DNA of 23,076 nt from an uncultured Desulfuromonadales bacterium (GTDB taxonomy: Bacteria > Desulfobacterota > Desulfuromonadia > Desulfuromonadales > Geopsychrobacteraceae). The translations under genes were made by a program, and so were the position numbers. Position 1 is the first letter of the stretch; each line of letters starts with the position of its first letter. The notes beneath the pieces were generated by a model, which saw nothing but the letters and a program-made list of their open reading frames with translations, was not told where the DNA came from and searched no databases. The DNA is taken from NCBI GenBank assembly GCA_947259685.1, contig CAMYNC010000050.1:1-23076 (forward strand), given 5' to 3'. Of the stretch, positions 8,552 through 15,869 are shown one piece after another.

Positions 8552-10145
8552 AATTTTCTTTTAAATGATCCGCCAAACGAATTGCCAGTGCCACAATGGT
8601 AAAGGTTGGATTTACAAAACTTGCCGTCGGAAACACCGAACTGCCTGCAATAAACAGATTAGTGACATCATGCACGCGGCACTGACTATCGACAACACCA
8701 CATTTTGGATCAACATGCATACGCGTTGTTCCCATATGATGCTTGCCACCGCTCATTGAACTTGGCCAGCCCGATTCGTTCTCAGCGAGGTCAATGACCA
8801 GTTCACCCAAACCAAGCCGGTGGAACTCTTTTTTCATAATCTCGTGCAACCGTATCAGCCCCTGAAGGTCCTGAGGGTCAAGTTGCCAGTCAACCTGCAC
8901 CCGCGGCATACCTAAGTGATCGCGCCGATCGCTCAAACTGATGCGGCTCGCCCTATAAGGCCTCGTTTCCAAGGCCGCTCGCAGCGCTATTCTGGGTTGG
9001 GGATTGCCAAGCTCAGCCAATCGACGCGCAAGGGTGATTCGAATGTCTTTGAAGCCCGTGGTGATATTTCCTAGATGCTGCTTCAACCGCCCGTCTGGCA
9101 GCTCGTTGTGCATAACAACATCAACCAGCTGTTGTAAGGATTTACTAGCCGGCGAAAAATATTCCGGCTGCGATTTAAAATTAGGTCGACGGATAAAATA
9201 AACCGCACAGCCATTCAACCGCTCTTTTCTAAGAATCTTTTCGCTCAAAGAAAATCCGGCAACGATCCGCTGCTCCCAGCCCATGCGGCCATAGTCTTCA
9301 ATCACATGCAGATTCTTATCATAGTTTGCGTGCGCAGGTTCATAATAGCCGCTGAAAAAATAGGGGTGATCCATAAAATAGCGACCGACAAGATCATATT
9401 GGTTGCCAATCCCCGCGCCAACTGTTCGGTTTGAGGCCAACAATAACCTTGGGTTTTCGATGCCCCCAGCAGCCAGTACATACACCCTGGCCCTTATTGC
9501 ACAACGTCGTCCGTTAAGGGTTGCGACACTCAGAGAACTCACCTTATGTTCCTGTGCGTCCAGCACAATATCGATAGCATTTGCATTCAAGTAAATATCA
9601 ACATTGCCCGCATTGGCGAGTTCTTCATGATATATCTCACCAAAGTTTAGCGGATGGGAAAATTGATAAATAAGGGTCTCAAGAGACTGGTTATCGACTG
9701 GCAGCAGGATCTTCTCTTGCCCGCCCCAAGCCTTCGCGGTGTAATCATAACGTCCTAATCGACAAACACTCTGAGCACGTCGATAATAGGGCTCTAGGTG
9801 CGCGAAATCGAAGGGCCAACCACTTTTCGGTATCCACTCACGTTTTTCAAAATCGAGGTTTTGCATCGGGGCACATTGGCCTGCCCAGTTGTAGGTGGAA
9901 CCACCAAACATGCGATGCCGTGATTTAGCTGTAGAAAAGTTATCAGTGCCGACGTTCTCACCGAGGTATAAAAACTGCGGTGGGTGGCGAAAACGCAAAT
10001 CTCCGCTCTCCAGTAGCACCACCCGATAGGGTTGGCCGGCCAATTCACGGGCCAGAGTAATGCCCGCAGCACCACCACCCACAATGCAGACATCAGCGTC
10101 GATACAGCTGTTTTGATCGAGTGCTTTGGCGTTGATAAAGGTCAT
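8544..10145 (-). CDS. GMC-family FAD oxidoreductase
   Basis: A 533-residue glucose-methanol-choline oxidoreductase; these oxidise alcohol groups on sugars, polyols and other alcohols. Seen: an N-terminal FAD-binding motif CIVGGGAAGITLARELA (about 20-36); MFGGSTYNWAGQC, where the family has a GG(S/T) flavin contact; SGWPFDFAHLEPYY; the second dinucleotide signature VLAAGGIENPRLLLAS; and a C-terminal catalytic region with KHHMGTTRM (His pair near residue 472) and NPTFT (Asn near 512). No signal peptide, so it is probably cytoplasmic. Its ATG overlaps the stop of the upstream phosphatase-superfamily gene as ATGA, with only a weak ribosome binding site, indicating coupled translation and a shared pathway. 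The substrate is unknown. The last codons (ENWV) come from a REP-like palindrome. Confidence 0.9.
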   Translation of the reverse strand: MTFINAKALDQNSCIDADVCIVGGGAAGITLARELAGQPYRVVLLESGDLRFRHPPQFLYLGENVGTDNFSTAKSRHRMFGGSTYNWAGQCAPMQNLDFEKREWIPKSGWPFDFAHLEPYYRRAQSVCRLGRYDYTAKAWGGQEKILLPVDNQSLETLIYQFSHPLNFGEIYHEELANAGNVDIYLNANAIDIVLDAQEHKVSSLSVATLNGRRCAIRARVYVLAAGGIENPRLLLASNRTVGAGIGNQYDLVGRYFMDHPYFFSGYYEPAHANYDKNLHVIEDYGRMGWEQRIVAGFSLSEKILRKERLNGCAVYFIRRPNFKSQPEYFSPASKSLQQLVDVVMHNELPDGRLKQHLGNITTGFKDIRITLARRLAELGNPQPRIALRAALETRPYRASRISLSDRRDHLGMPRVQVDWQLDPQDLQGLIRLHEIMKKEFHRLGLGELVIDLAENESGWPSSMSGGKHHMGTTRMHVDPKCGVVDSQCRVHDVTNLFIAGSSVFPTASFVNPTFTIVALAIRLADHLKENWV

Positions 10146-11743
10146 TTAGGTGTAGTCCGCGCTTTGAATATCGGTTTACCTTGAAAAGACTTAGGTACCG
10201 GTTGATTTAGCAACTGATATACCGTTGGTGCTAAATCCATTATATGAAACCTTTCAGCCCTCGCTTCATCCGATTTATCAACGACGATTCCCGGCCCGGA
10301 CGCAATAAGGAAGCCTTTACCGCGGTGATTACCACTACGTCCCGAGGGATGCGAACCCGGCGTCGGCCAGTCAATATCAGCATAAAGCGGCGACACTATC
10401 TGACGATGCTTGGATGCCGCCTGGTCGTTCCAACGCACAATAAGATCCGGCAAATACGATTGCCTTATTCCATTCGGATACAAACTTCGGCCGTGTGTGA
10501 TATCCTCAACCACTGGCTCACCGGTATCGGCATCGACAAAACTGTAGAGCCCCTCGCTGATCTGCTCACAAAGCTGTTCAAACTGAGGCCCTGGCGTAAC
10601 GATACCAGCGGACTCCCGACCCTGTACATTAATCCGAACATAACCGTAAAGATCACTAAACATTGCAAAGGCACGGGTTCTAGGCCAGTCCATCCCCCCG
10701 GTTCGCCAGAATGCCGTTAAGCGATCCTGCACCTCCATCGGCAATCGATTTTTGATTTGCGATCGCAAGCGCTCCGGGATGGCTTCACGTAACCGCTTTA
10801 CAGATAATCCTTTCCCAAGATTTACGTGATTCTCCGGCTTCGGCGCTAGAACCTGGTTTAGCATTGCTGGCAAAATGTCACAGCGACAATTATTGGCCCC
10901 CATACCGTGTAATGAAAACAGTAGTATGGAGGTCTCATCCCCAGCTGCCTGCACCAAGCGTCCGATCGCTGTATCACAAGCGATATAAACCTCTTTCAAG
11001 GCATTTCTTAGTTGCTCTTGCTGCGGGGGACTGGCTTCCCCGGCCAGGCCATCCAGTCCCCACAATTTATGCCCCGCGCGATGGGTTGCCGAAAAACAGA
11101 GGAGAAATAAATCCCACGACTGTTCGCGCATTTGCTCAAGTCCCAATTCAGCCGCACGCTCAGTCAACGTTGTTAATTGGTCACGGATGTCGAGTAATCC
11201 AGTAGCCGGCAACTTGACATATTCTTCGTCATCCCGTGGTGATGCACCCAAATGTCCTTCAATCCATTCCATGGTTGATGCGGGATAGGCCGCGGGTGGT
11301 ACCAGTAGCTCATGGGTCGCCCATCCCGAAATCTCCACACCATCGAAAGGCTCAGGCGCATAGGTCAGCGGGACATCAATACTAACCACGCGCTTACCAA
11401 ATTGCCCCAACTCGCGCCAGAATGGTTTTAGCGGCAACCAATCCGCATTGGGCCGCACGGTCGCCATCAACTCGGGACACCACGTCAGATAGTGATAAAA
11501 ACCGTGTTCACTGGGCCACGTGCTAGTGTAAAAGGTCGGCCAAGGGGATCCCACCAACCAATCTGCGGTCGTCGTTAGGGGCGTAAAAAAACCCTTTGCT
11601 CTTAAGGCAGCTATATTGGGAAGATCACCCGATTGACACCAGCGTTCAATCAGATTCACTTCCGCAGCATCAAGACCGATCATTAATATTTTGTCGGCAC
11701 TAGCATTTCGATTCATCGAGCTCTGCTTCGACTTTCCTGTCAC
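10142..11743 (-). CDS. Alkaline-phosphatase-superfamily protein (type I phosphodiesterase/nucleotide pyrophosphatase-like)
   Basis: A 533-residue protein with the fold signatures of the phosphodiesterase/nucleotide pyrophosphatase branch: MIGLDAAE (metal ligand Asp25), SPWPTFYTSTWPSEHG (probable nucleophile Thr70), and a late GNHRGKGF (His473). Two other canonical sites are altered: the usual DxxxH reads HRAGH (221-225), and the usual DHG reads LHG (278-280). It may thus bind one metal, bind metals differently, or have changed chemistry. There is no signal peptide, unlike most periplasmic phosphatases. The start is GTG 11743-11741 with AGGA 7 nt upstream; an ATG nine codons on is an alternative. 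It overlaps the GMC gene by 4 nt. A role in trimming or transferring phosphorylated glycan groups is inferred only from context. Confidence 0.85.
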   Translation of the reverse strand: MTGKSKQSSMNRNASADKILMIGLDAAEVNLIERWCQSGDLPNIAALRAKGFFTPLTTTADWLVGSPWPTFYTSTWPSEHGFYHYLTWCPELMATVRPNADWLPLKPFWRELGQFGKRVVSIDVPLTYAPEPFDGVEISGWATHELLVPPAAYPASTMEWIEGHLGASPRDDEEYVKLPATGLLDIRDQLTTLTERAAELGLEQMREQSWDLFLLCFSATHRAGHKLWGLDGLAGEASPPQQEQLRNALKEVYIACDTAIGRLVQAAGDETSILLFSLHGMGANNCRCDILPAMLNQVLAPKPENHVNLGKGLSVKRLREAIPERLRSQIKNRLPMEVQDRLTAFWRTGGMDWPRTRAFAMFSDLYGYVRINVQGRESAGIVTPGPQFEQLCEQISEGLYSFVDADTGEPVVEDITHGRSLYPNGIRQSYLPDLIVRWNDQAASKHRQIVSPLYADIDWPTPGSHPSGRSGNHRGKGFLIASGPGIVVDKSDEARAERFHIMDLAPTVYQLLNQPVPKSFQGKPIFKARTTPK

Positions 11744-11810
11744 TGCACAATCCTGTAAGTAGGGTTCGACCTGAATGACAGTTGGTTAAGTCCCATTTTC
11801 TGAAATAAAA

Positions 11811-12058
11811 GTGCGGATTCAACTTTGTACTGTTTCACGGATTAAGCTGTCGTCGCAGCCCTGTCGTCGTCACCTAGTTGCTCCGGAGTTTTGAATCCAA
11901 GGCCTTTTCTTAGCCGCATAAACCATTGGTAATTTCATTCAGTCCTCGTTTCCAAGGGCTTTAAGGATAGGCAAAGAAGGTATCTTCTGATCGCGCCTTG
12001 CTCACACTCTCATTATACAAAGCCGATTGCAGTTGTCAGTGAAAATGGGGGAAACAAA
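11811..12058 (-). pseudogene. Decayed IS30-family transposase (3' part) and IS end
   Basis: The 354-bp space between the phosphatase-superfamily gene and the glycosyltransferase holds remnants of an IS30-type transposase on the minus strand, broken by frameshifts and stops. One frame gives FTDNCNRL (like TxDNGxEF of the catalytic core). Another gives DTFFAYP-stop-SPWKRGLNEITNGL, matching the YFAHPYSSWERGxNENxNGL block. A third gives RLRKGLGFKTPEQL, matching RPRKxLGFKTP near the C-terminus. About 30 residues between the last two blocks are missing. After it, GTACAAAGTTGAATCCGCAC (11830-11811) resembles the 3' end of IS30-family elements. The rest of the IS is gone. Confidence 0.75.
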
Positions 12059-12097
12059 TCAACACGCTGGCTTCAAATAGCGATTCAAGTAACTTCC

Positions 12098-13021
12098 TTA
12101 AGTTATCTCGGCCACATGCTCAGCGTCGAAGGCGTTCAAACAACCGCGCCGAAAACCCACAGCCCATGCCGTGAGACCGAATACCATTAAAGGCAACAAC
12201 ATACAGGTCTTAGCGAACCCGAGCCTGTGCCCGGTTACGACACGCCAAAAAATATAATTTAAACGCTTTACAACAACCGCCGGTAGCGCAAGGGCACTTT
12301 TCCCTAAGCTCAATTGCATAGGCGTTAACAAGAGTTTCTTTGATGCCCTGACAAAGCCGAAGGCCTCCTGGTGCCGCCAAAATTGAGCCAGGCGCTCTCG
12401 TCCATGATGACGCACACGCATTGCATTGATAAAGTACAGGCCATCAGGCCATCTCGCCTGTGCCTTCAGACAAAATATAACATCCTCCCCTGCAGTTGCG
12501 GGAAAGCCACCGAGCTCGAAAAAGTCAGCGCGCTTAATGGCCATATTGCAGCTAGGAAAATGCTCTGCGTTACCATCAGCGCGCGCGACGCCAAAGTCAG
12601 AAAACTGCAGTAAATTATCCGCCATGCAGATTGCCGTCGTTGGGCTGAAATTCAGGATCGGTCCACCAAGGAGTTTTTTGTTTTGACTAAAACCCTCGTA
12701 CAACGCCGGTAACCATTGCGGCTCAGCTTTGCAATCGGCATCAATAAAGGCCAGAATGTCTGCCTGCGCTTGTTGTGCACCAAGGTTTCTCGCCGCACCG
12801 GCATTTAAATCAGTCGTACTGCTAACAATTTTTACCCCCACAAATTGCTTCACCGCAGCCTGTACTCCAGCATCTGCAGCGGAATCAACAACGATAATCT
12901 CCACATCAACACCTGTATCTTCCCGCAGCAATGACCGTAGACATTCAGTAAGTTCCGCAGCATGCCCTTTACAGGGAATGACGACTGACACCGAGGCTCC
13001 TGATGTGTGAGTAACACTCAT
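12098..13021 (-). CDS. Family 2 glycosyltransferase with C-terminal hydrophobic segment
   Basis: A 307-residue GT-A fold enzyme that transfers a sugar from a nucleotide-sugar donor. Seen: VSVVIPCKGH (about 11-20), EIIVVDSAAD, the DxD-type motif FIDADCKAEPQW (DAD at 94-96), SCNMAIKRADFFELGGF, AGEDVIF (acidic pair 179-180), and RVRHHGRERL (about 202-211), a pattern seen in GT2 enzymes of exopolysaccharide clusters. A hydrophobic stretch near 255-285 may anchor it to the inner membrane. The start is ATG 13021-13019 with AGGGG upstream. It lies 22 bp behind another GT2 gene and probably shares its transcript. It is followed by the IS30 relic, so it may be cut off from the downstream pair. Donor and acceptor are unknown. 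Confidence 0.88.
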   Translation of the reverse strand: MSVTHTSGASVSVVIPCKGHAAELTECLRSLLREDTGVDVEIIVVDSAADAGVQAAVKQFVGVKIVSSTTDLNAGAARNLGAQQAQADILAFIDADCKAEPQWLPALYEGFSQNKKLLGGPILNFSPTTAICMADNLLQFSDFGVARADGNAEHFPSCNMAIKRADFFELGGFPATAGEDVIFCLKAQARWPDGLYFINAMRVRHHGRERLAQFWRHQEAFGFVRASKKLLLTPMQLSLGKSALALPAVVVKRLNYIFWRVVTGHRLGFAKTCMLLPLMVFGLTAWAVGFRRGCLNAFDAEHVAEIT

Positions 13022-13043
13022 CGACTATCCCCTTATTTGGCAA

Positions 13044-14231
13044 TCATGGTATCCATCGTCGCACCACTCGCCAGTAGCCATCACAAACCGAAGAGAGTAA
13101 ATTGGCCGCAAATTTGGCGACGGGGGAACGAATAAAACCAGGGGCAAAGGGTAAGGGGCCGCCAGTGAGTATTGCCGCGTCACTGCAGACCCGACGTTGC
13201 TGCATAACCTGCCGCCGCTGAATGATGGTCGCCCTATTCTCAAACAACCATACATAGGCGCTGAGACATTGTCGAAACCACCCCTGGAAGAGTGCTACCG
13301 ACAGAGTTGCAACTTCATAAAGTAGTAAAACGGGAAACAATGTGAATAGCGTTCGACCTTGGAAATGAATAAACAGAGTCAGTAGACGATGTCTCATAAC
13401 CAGATAGACCCGCCGCTGCGGATATTGTTCCGTGCCTCGAAAGGATAGACCTACCGTTCCTTTGCCGCGGTCGTGAACCACCTGCGCGGCCGGCTCGCAG
13501 ACAATCTTATGGCCCATGGCTTTGAGCCGAAGACTAAACTCAAGGTCCTCAAAGTAGAAAAAATACAGTTCATCAAACCCGCCCTCCGTTAACACTGCTT
13601 GCCGATCAACTAACATGCAGGCACCAATACAGGCATTCACCTCTGTCCTCAGGGGAGAAATTTGATCAACTGCCAGGTAAGCATGCCGTAATGCCATAGT
13701 GCCGATAAAGTGGATTTCAGCCCCCTCAGCCTGTACGGTATCGCGTTCGGGGAACAATCTTATGCGAGGACACACCAAAACGGCCTGCTCTTGTTGTTGG
13801 GCTGACACCAGCAAAGAGAGGCAATCGACCTGCGCATAAACATCACTATCGAGCAATAGGGCTAAGTCTGTCGTTAAAGCATTCAACCCTCGATTTCTCG
13901 CAGTCGACAAGCCAAGATTATGGCCAAGCTCTATCAAGGTTGCTGCGGGAAAATGCTCACGAATTTTGCTCGGACTTCCGTCCGCTGAGCCATTATCAAC
14001 GACAATCACATGCTGCAGCGGATAATCCTGATTAAATAACGCCGAGAGTGTTTTGAGTATTCGCTTCTCGTCGTTATAATTTACCACCACAGCACCGACA
14101 GAGGGACGCTGCTGCGCCTGTGGCCATTGCTCTGTATTGTTCTTAGTAATTAGCCCCTCTCCTCTACGCAGTTGCGGGTTATTGGTCGGTTGATCAATTT
14201 CCTTGCTGCCCACATGACAACCGCACCACAA
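13044..14231 (-). CDS. Family 2 glycosyltransferase (rhamnosyltransferase-like)
   Basis: A GT-A fold glycosyltransferase of the WbbL/rhamnosyltransferase-like type. Seen: VGAVVVNYNDEKRILKTL (about 45-62), VIVVDNGSADGS, NLGLSTARNRGLN, the donor-metal motif LLLDSDVY (DSD at 128-130), ACIGACMLVDRQAV, FYFEDLEFSLRLKAMGHKI (acidic pair 228-229), and a C-terminal hydrophobic region (about 283-315) likely to touch the membrane. The start is unsure: TTG 14231 gives 395 residues and GTG 14213 gives 389, and neither has a good ribosome binding site. An AGGAG near 14159 sits before an ATT codon, so the true N-terminus may be shorter. It is divergent from the flippase gene and 22 bp ahead of the next GT2 gene. 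Confidence 0.87.
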   Translation of the reverse strand: MWCGCHVGSKEIDQPTNNPQLRRGEGLITKNNTEQWPQAQQRPSVGAVVVNYNDEKRILKTLSALFNQDYPLQHVIVVDNGSADGSPSKIREHFPAATLIELGHNLGLSTARNRGLNALTTDLALLLDSDVYAQVDCLSLLVSAQQQEQAVLVCPRIRLFPERDTVQAEGAEIHFIGTMALRHAYLAVDQISPLRTEVNACIGACMLVDRQAVLTEGGFDELYFFYFEDLEFSLRLKAMGHKIVCEPAAQVVHDRGKGTVGLSFRGTEQYPQRRVYLVMRHRLLTLFIHFQGRTLFTLFPVLLLYEVATLSVALFQGWFRQCLSAYVWLFENRATIIQRRQVMQQRRVCSDAAILTGGPLPFAPGFIRSPVAKFAANLLSSVCDGYWRVVRRWIP

Positions 14232-14237
14232 AAGACA

Positions 14238-14246
14238 GTTATAGCA
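14238..14246 (-). promoter_or_regulatory. Possible extended -10 element for the minus-strand glycosyltransferase genes
   Basis: TGCTATAAC on the minus strand matches the extended -10 pattern TGnTATAAT at all but the last base; no convincing -35 is present. It sits in the divergent gap between the GT2 and flippase genes. A start about 7 nt downstream would make the TTG at 14231 essentially leaderless, which favours a later start codon. Confidence 0.3.
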
Positions 14247-14410
14247 GAAATTTAAGCTATCACAGGTATGCTACTATCTATTAATGCAGCGGTAACAAAA
14301 TCTCAAGGGTGAGGGAGAGATGCACGTTCACCCAGGCTAGATCCTTATCTCGAACTCTATTACCAGTCCAGATCCCTTCCCAGCTAACAGCCACAAAAAA
14401 GGAGAAGGCG

Positions 14411-15766
14411 TTGAATGACCGCATAGCGGCCTATCTCAGTGATGAACAGCTTGGCCCGGTAGTACGATCAATCAGCGCAGTCGCTATTATTCGCATATCC
14501 GGTGGATTCCTGCTGTATTTGACCCAGATTCTTCTAGCACGCTGGATGGGAATTGAAGCCTTTGGTGTCTATAGTTTTGCCATCGTGTGGTGCTGGACTT
14601 TGTCTGTATTTTCCGCACTTGGATGGCAAGGTAGCAGTGTACGCTTTATTTCTCAGTACCTCGCTACCGGTGCAAAGGCTAAACTTATTGGTTTTTTACG
14701 CTTTGCCAGCAAAATTCCCCTCGCATCAGGACTGCTGGTATTTCTTATGTACTGCCTACTCTATTGGTTTTCAAACGACACTATTAACGCAAACTACCGA
14801 ACCCCGCTTTTGGTTGCTACCCTGGGCGTGCCCATTAATGCTTTCTTTATCGTGCAATGCGCATTTGCCCGCAGTTTTCGAAGAATGCCCTTAGCGACTG
14901 CAGCAGAACAAATGCTTCGACCAATTGTTCTGATAAGCATAGCCGCTTTTTTTACCCTGACGGTTCCACACACGCCGGTCGAATTGTTCATTGCTGCCTC
15001 GATTGGATCCTATGTCGTTGCTGGCATACTGTTGTTAATTTCTCTGCGGCGCGGCCTCGAAAGATCTGTAAAGAGCGCACCCGCAGAGCGGGAAGTTGGT
15101 CGCTGGTTTAAAACCTCATGGCCCTTCTTTATTACCAGTGGCTCCTATGTCGTTCTCGACAACAGCTCAATATTCCTGGTCGGCTTACTCATGGACCCAG
15201 CGGATACTGCACTCCTCACCGCCGCCATAAGGACCGCAACCCTTGTAGCATTCATTAATCTAACCGCCGATGCCGTTCTCCAGCCGGAAATTTCCGCCTT
15301 ACATACGCAAGGCAAGTACGACCAATTGCAACCGCTCGTTGTACGAGTAAGTCGCTTGAGTTTTGGTTTCACCGCAGCGCTGAGTTTGTTCCTAATAGTA
15401 TTTGGCGAATTTGTCCTAGCCTTTTTTGGCCTTAGTTTTACTGAGGCTTACCTACCCATGATCATTCTTGTTTGCGGCTTCTGTATTGTAACTGCCTTCG
15501 GCCCACTCACCGGCCTATTGAATATGACAGGGCATCAAAACATTACCGCTATAGGTTTCTGTGTCGCAGCTGGCTCTGGAATAGCCCTGTGTTTACTGTT
15601 AATTCCTTTATTCGGCATTACCGGCGCCGCTATCGCCATTTCAGGCAATCTAATACTCCTGAGATGTTACCTTTATTTACGCATTGTGCAAAAGCTAAGC
15701 ATACGTCCCTCAATATTCAGCAAGTTAACTGTGCCGCCTTCATCTCAGCAGGATAAAGCGTTATAA
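14411..15766 (+). CDS. Oligosaccharide flippase / polysaccharide biosynthesis membrane protein (Wzx-like)
   Basis: A 451-residue multi-spanning membrane protein of the MOP/Wzx type, which moves lipid-linked oligosaccharides across the inner membrane. Seen: an N-terminal amphipathic stretch, then about 12-14 hydrophobic helices, with family-like segments AIIRISGGFLLYLTQILLAR, GSSVRFISQYLATG, TSWPFFITSGSYVVLDNSS and FGPLTGLLNMTGHQN. I chose TTG 14411 because AGGAG lies 6 nt upstream. A GTG at 14309 in the same frame would add 34 residues unlike any flippase and lacks a good binding site. It heads a plus-strand group with the GT4 gene. AT-richer than the flanking core genes. Confidence 0.88.
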   Translation: MNDRIAAYLSDEQLGPVVRSISAVAIIRISGGFLLYLTQILLARWMGIEAFGVYSFAIVWCWTLSVFSALGWQGSSVRFISQYLATGAKAKLIGFLRFASKIPLASGLLVFLMYCLLYWFSNDTINANYRTPLLVATLGVPINAFFIVQCAFARSFRRMPLATAAEQMLRPIVLISIAAFFTLTVPHTPVELFIAASIGSYVVAGILLLISLRRGLERSVKSAPAEREVGRWFKTSWPFFITSGSYVVLDNSSIFLVGLLMDPADTALLTAAIRTATLVAFINLTADAVLQPEISALHTQGKYDQLQPLVVRVSRLSFGFTAALSLFLIVFGEFVLAFFGLSFTEAYLPMIILVCGFCIVTAFGPLTGLLNMTGHQNITAIGFCVAAGSGIALCLLLIPLFGITGAAIAISGNLILLRCYLYLRIVQKLSIRPSIFSKLTVPPSSQQDKAL

Positions 15767-15778
15767 AATACCGGCAAA

Positions 15779-15804
15779 TATGTCCTCATGCTGCGTTGGA
15801 CATA
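15779..15804 (+). repeat. Inverted repeat between the flippase and GT4 genes
   Basis: TATGTCC, a 12-nt loop, then GGACATA: a perfect 7-bp dyad in the 103-bp gap. There is no T-run after it, so it is not a standard terminator. It could be a processing or regulatory hairpin, or chance. Confidence 0.3.
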
Positions 15805-15869
15805 CCCATGCAGCGACCTATACTTATTAAGGTTACGCCTAAGAAGGAAGCTCTCAACGGAGGAGATAA

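Noticed and set aside
12031..12056. Similarity between 12031-12056 and 17052-17080 (both contain GGGGGAAACA and GTCAGTGAAA)
   Set aside because: The shared words are short and in different order. One lies in the IS30 relic and the other in GT4 coding sequence; taken as coincidence.
14309..14410. A 34-codon N-terminal extension of the flippase from GTG 14309
   Set aside because: The added residues do not resemble a flippase N-terminus, and the TTG at 14411 has a much better ribosome binding site.
15779..15804. Inverted repeat after the flippase gene as an intrinsic terminator
   Set aside because: The stem is AT/GC mixed with a 12-nt loop and lacks a following T-run, so it is kept only as a low-confidence repeat.
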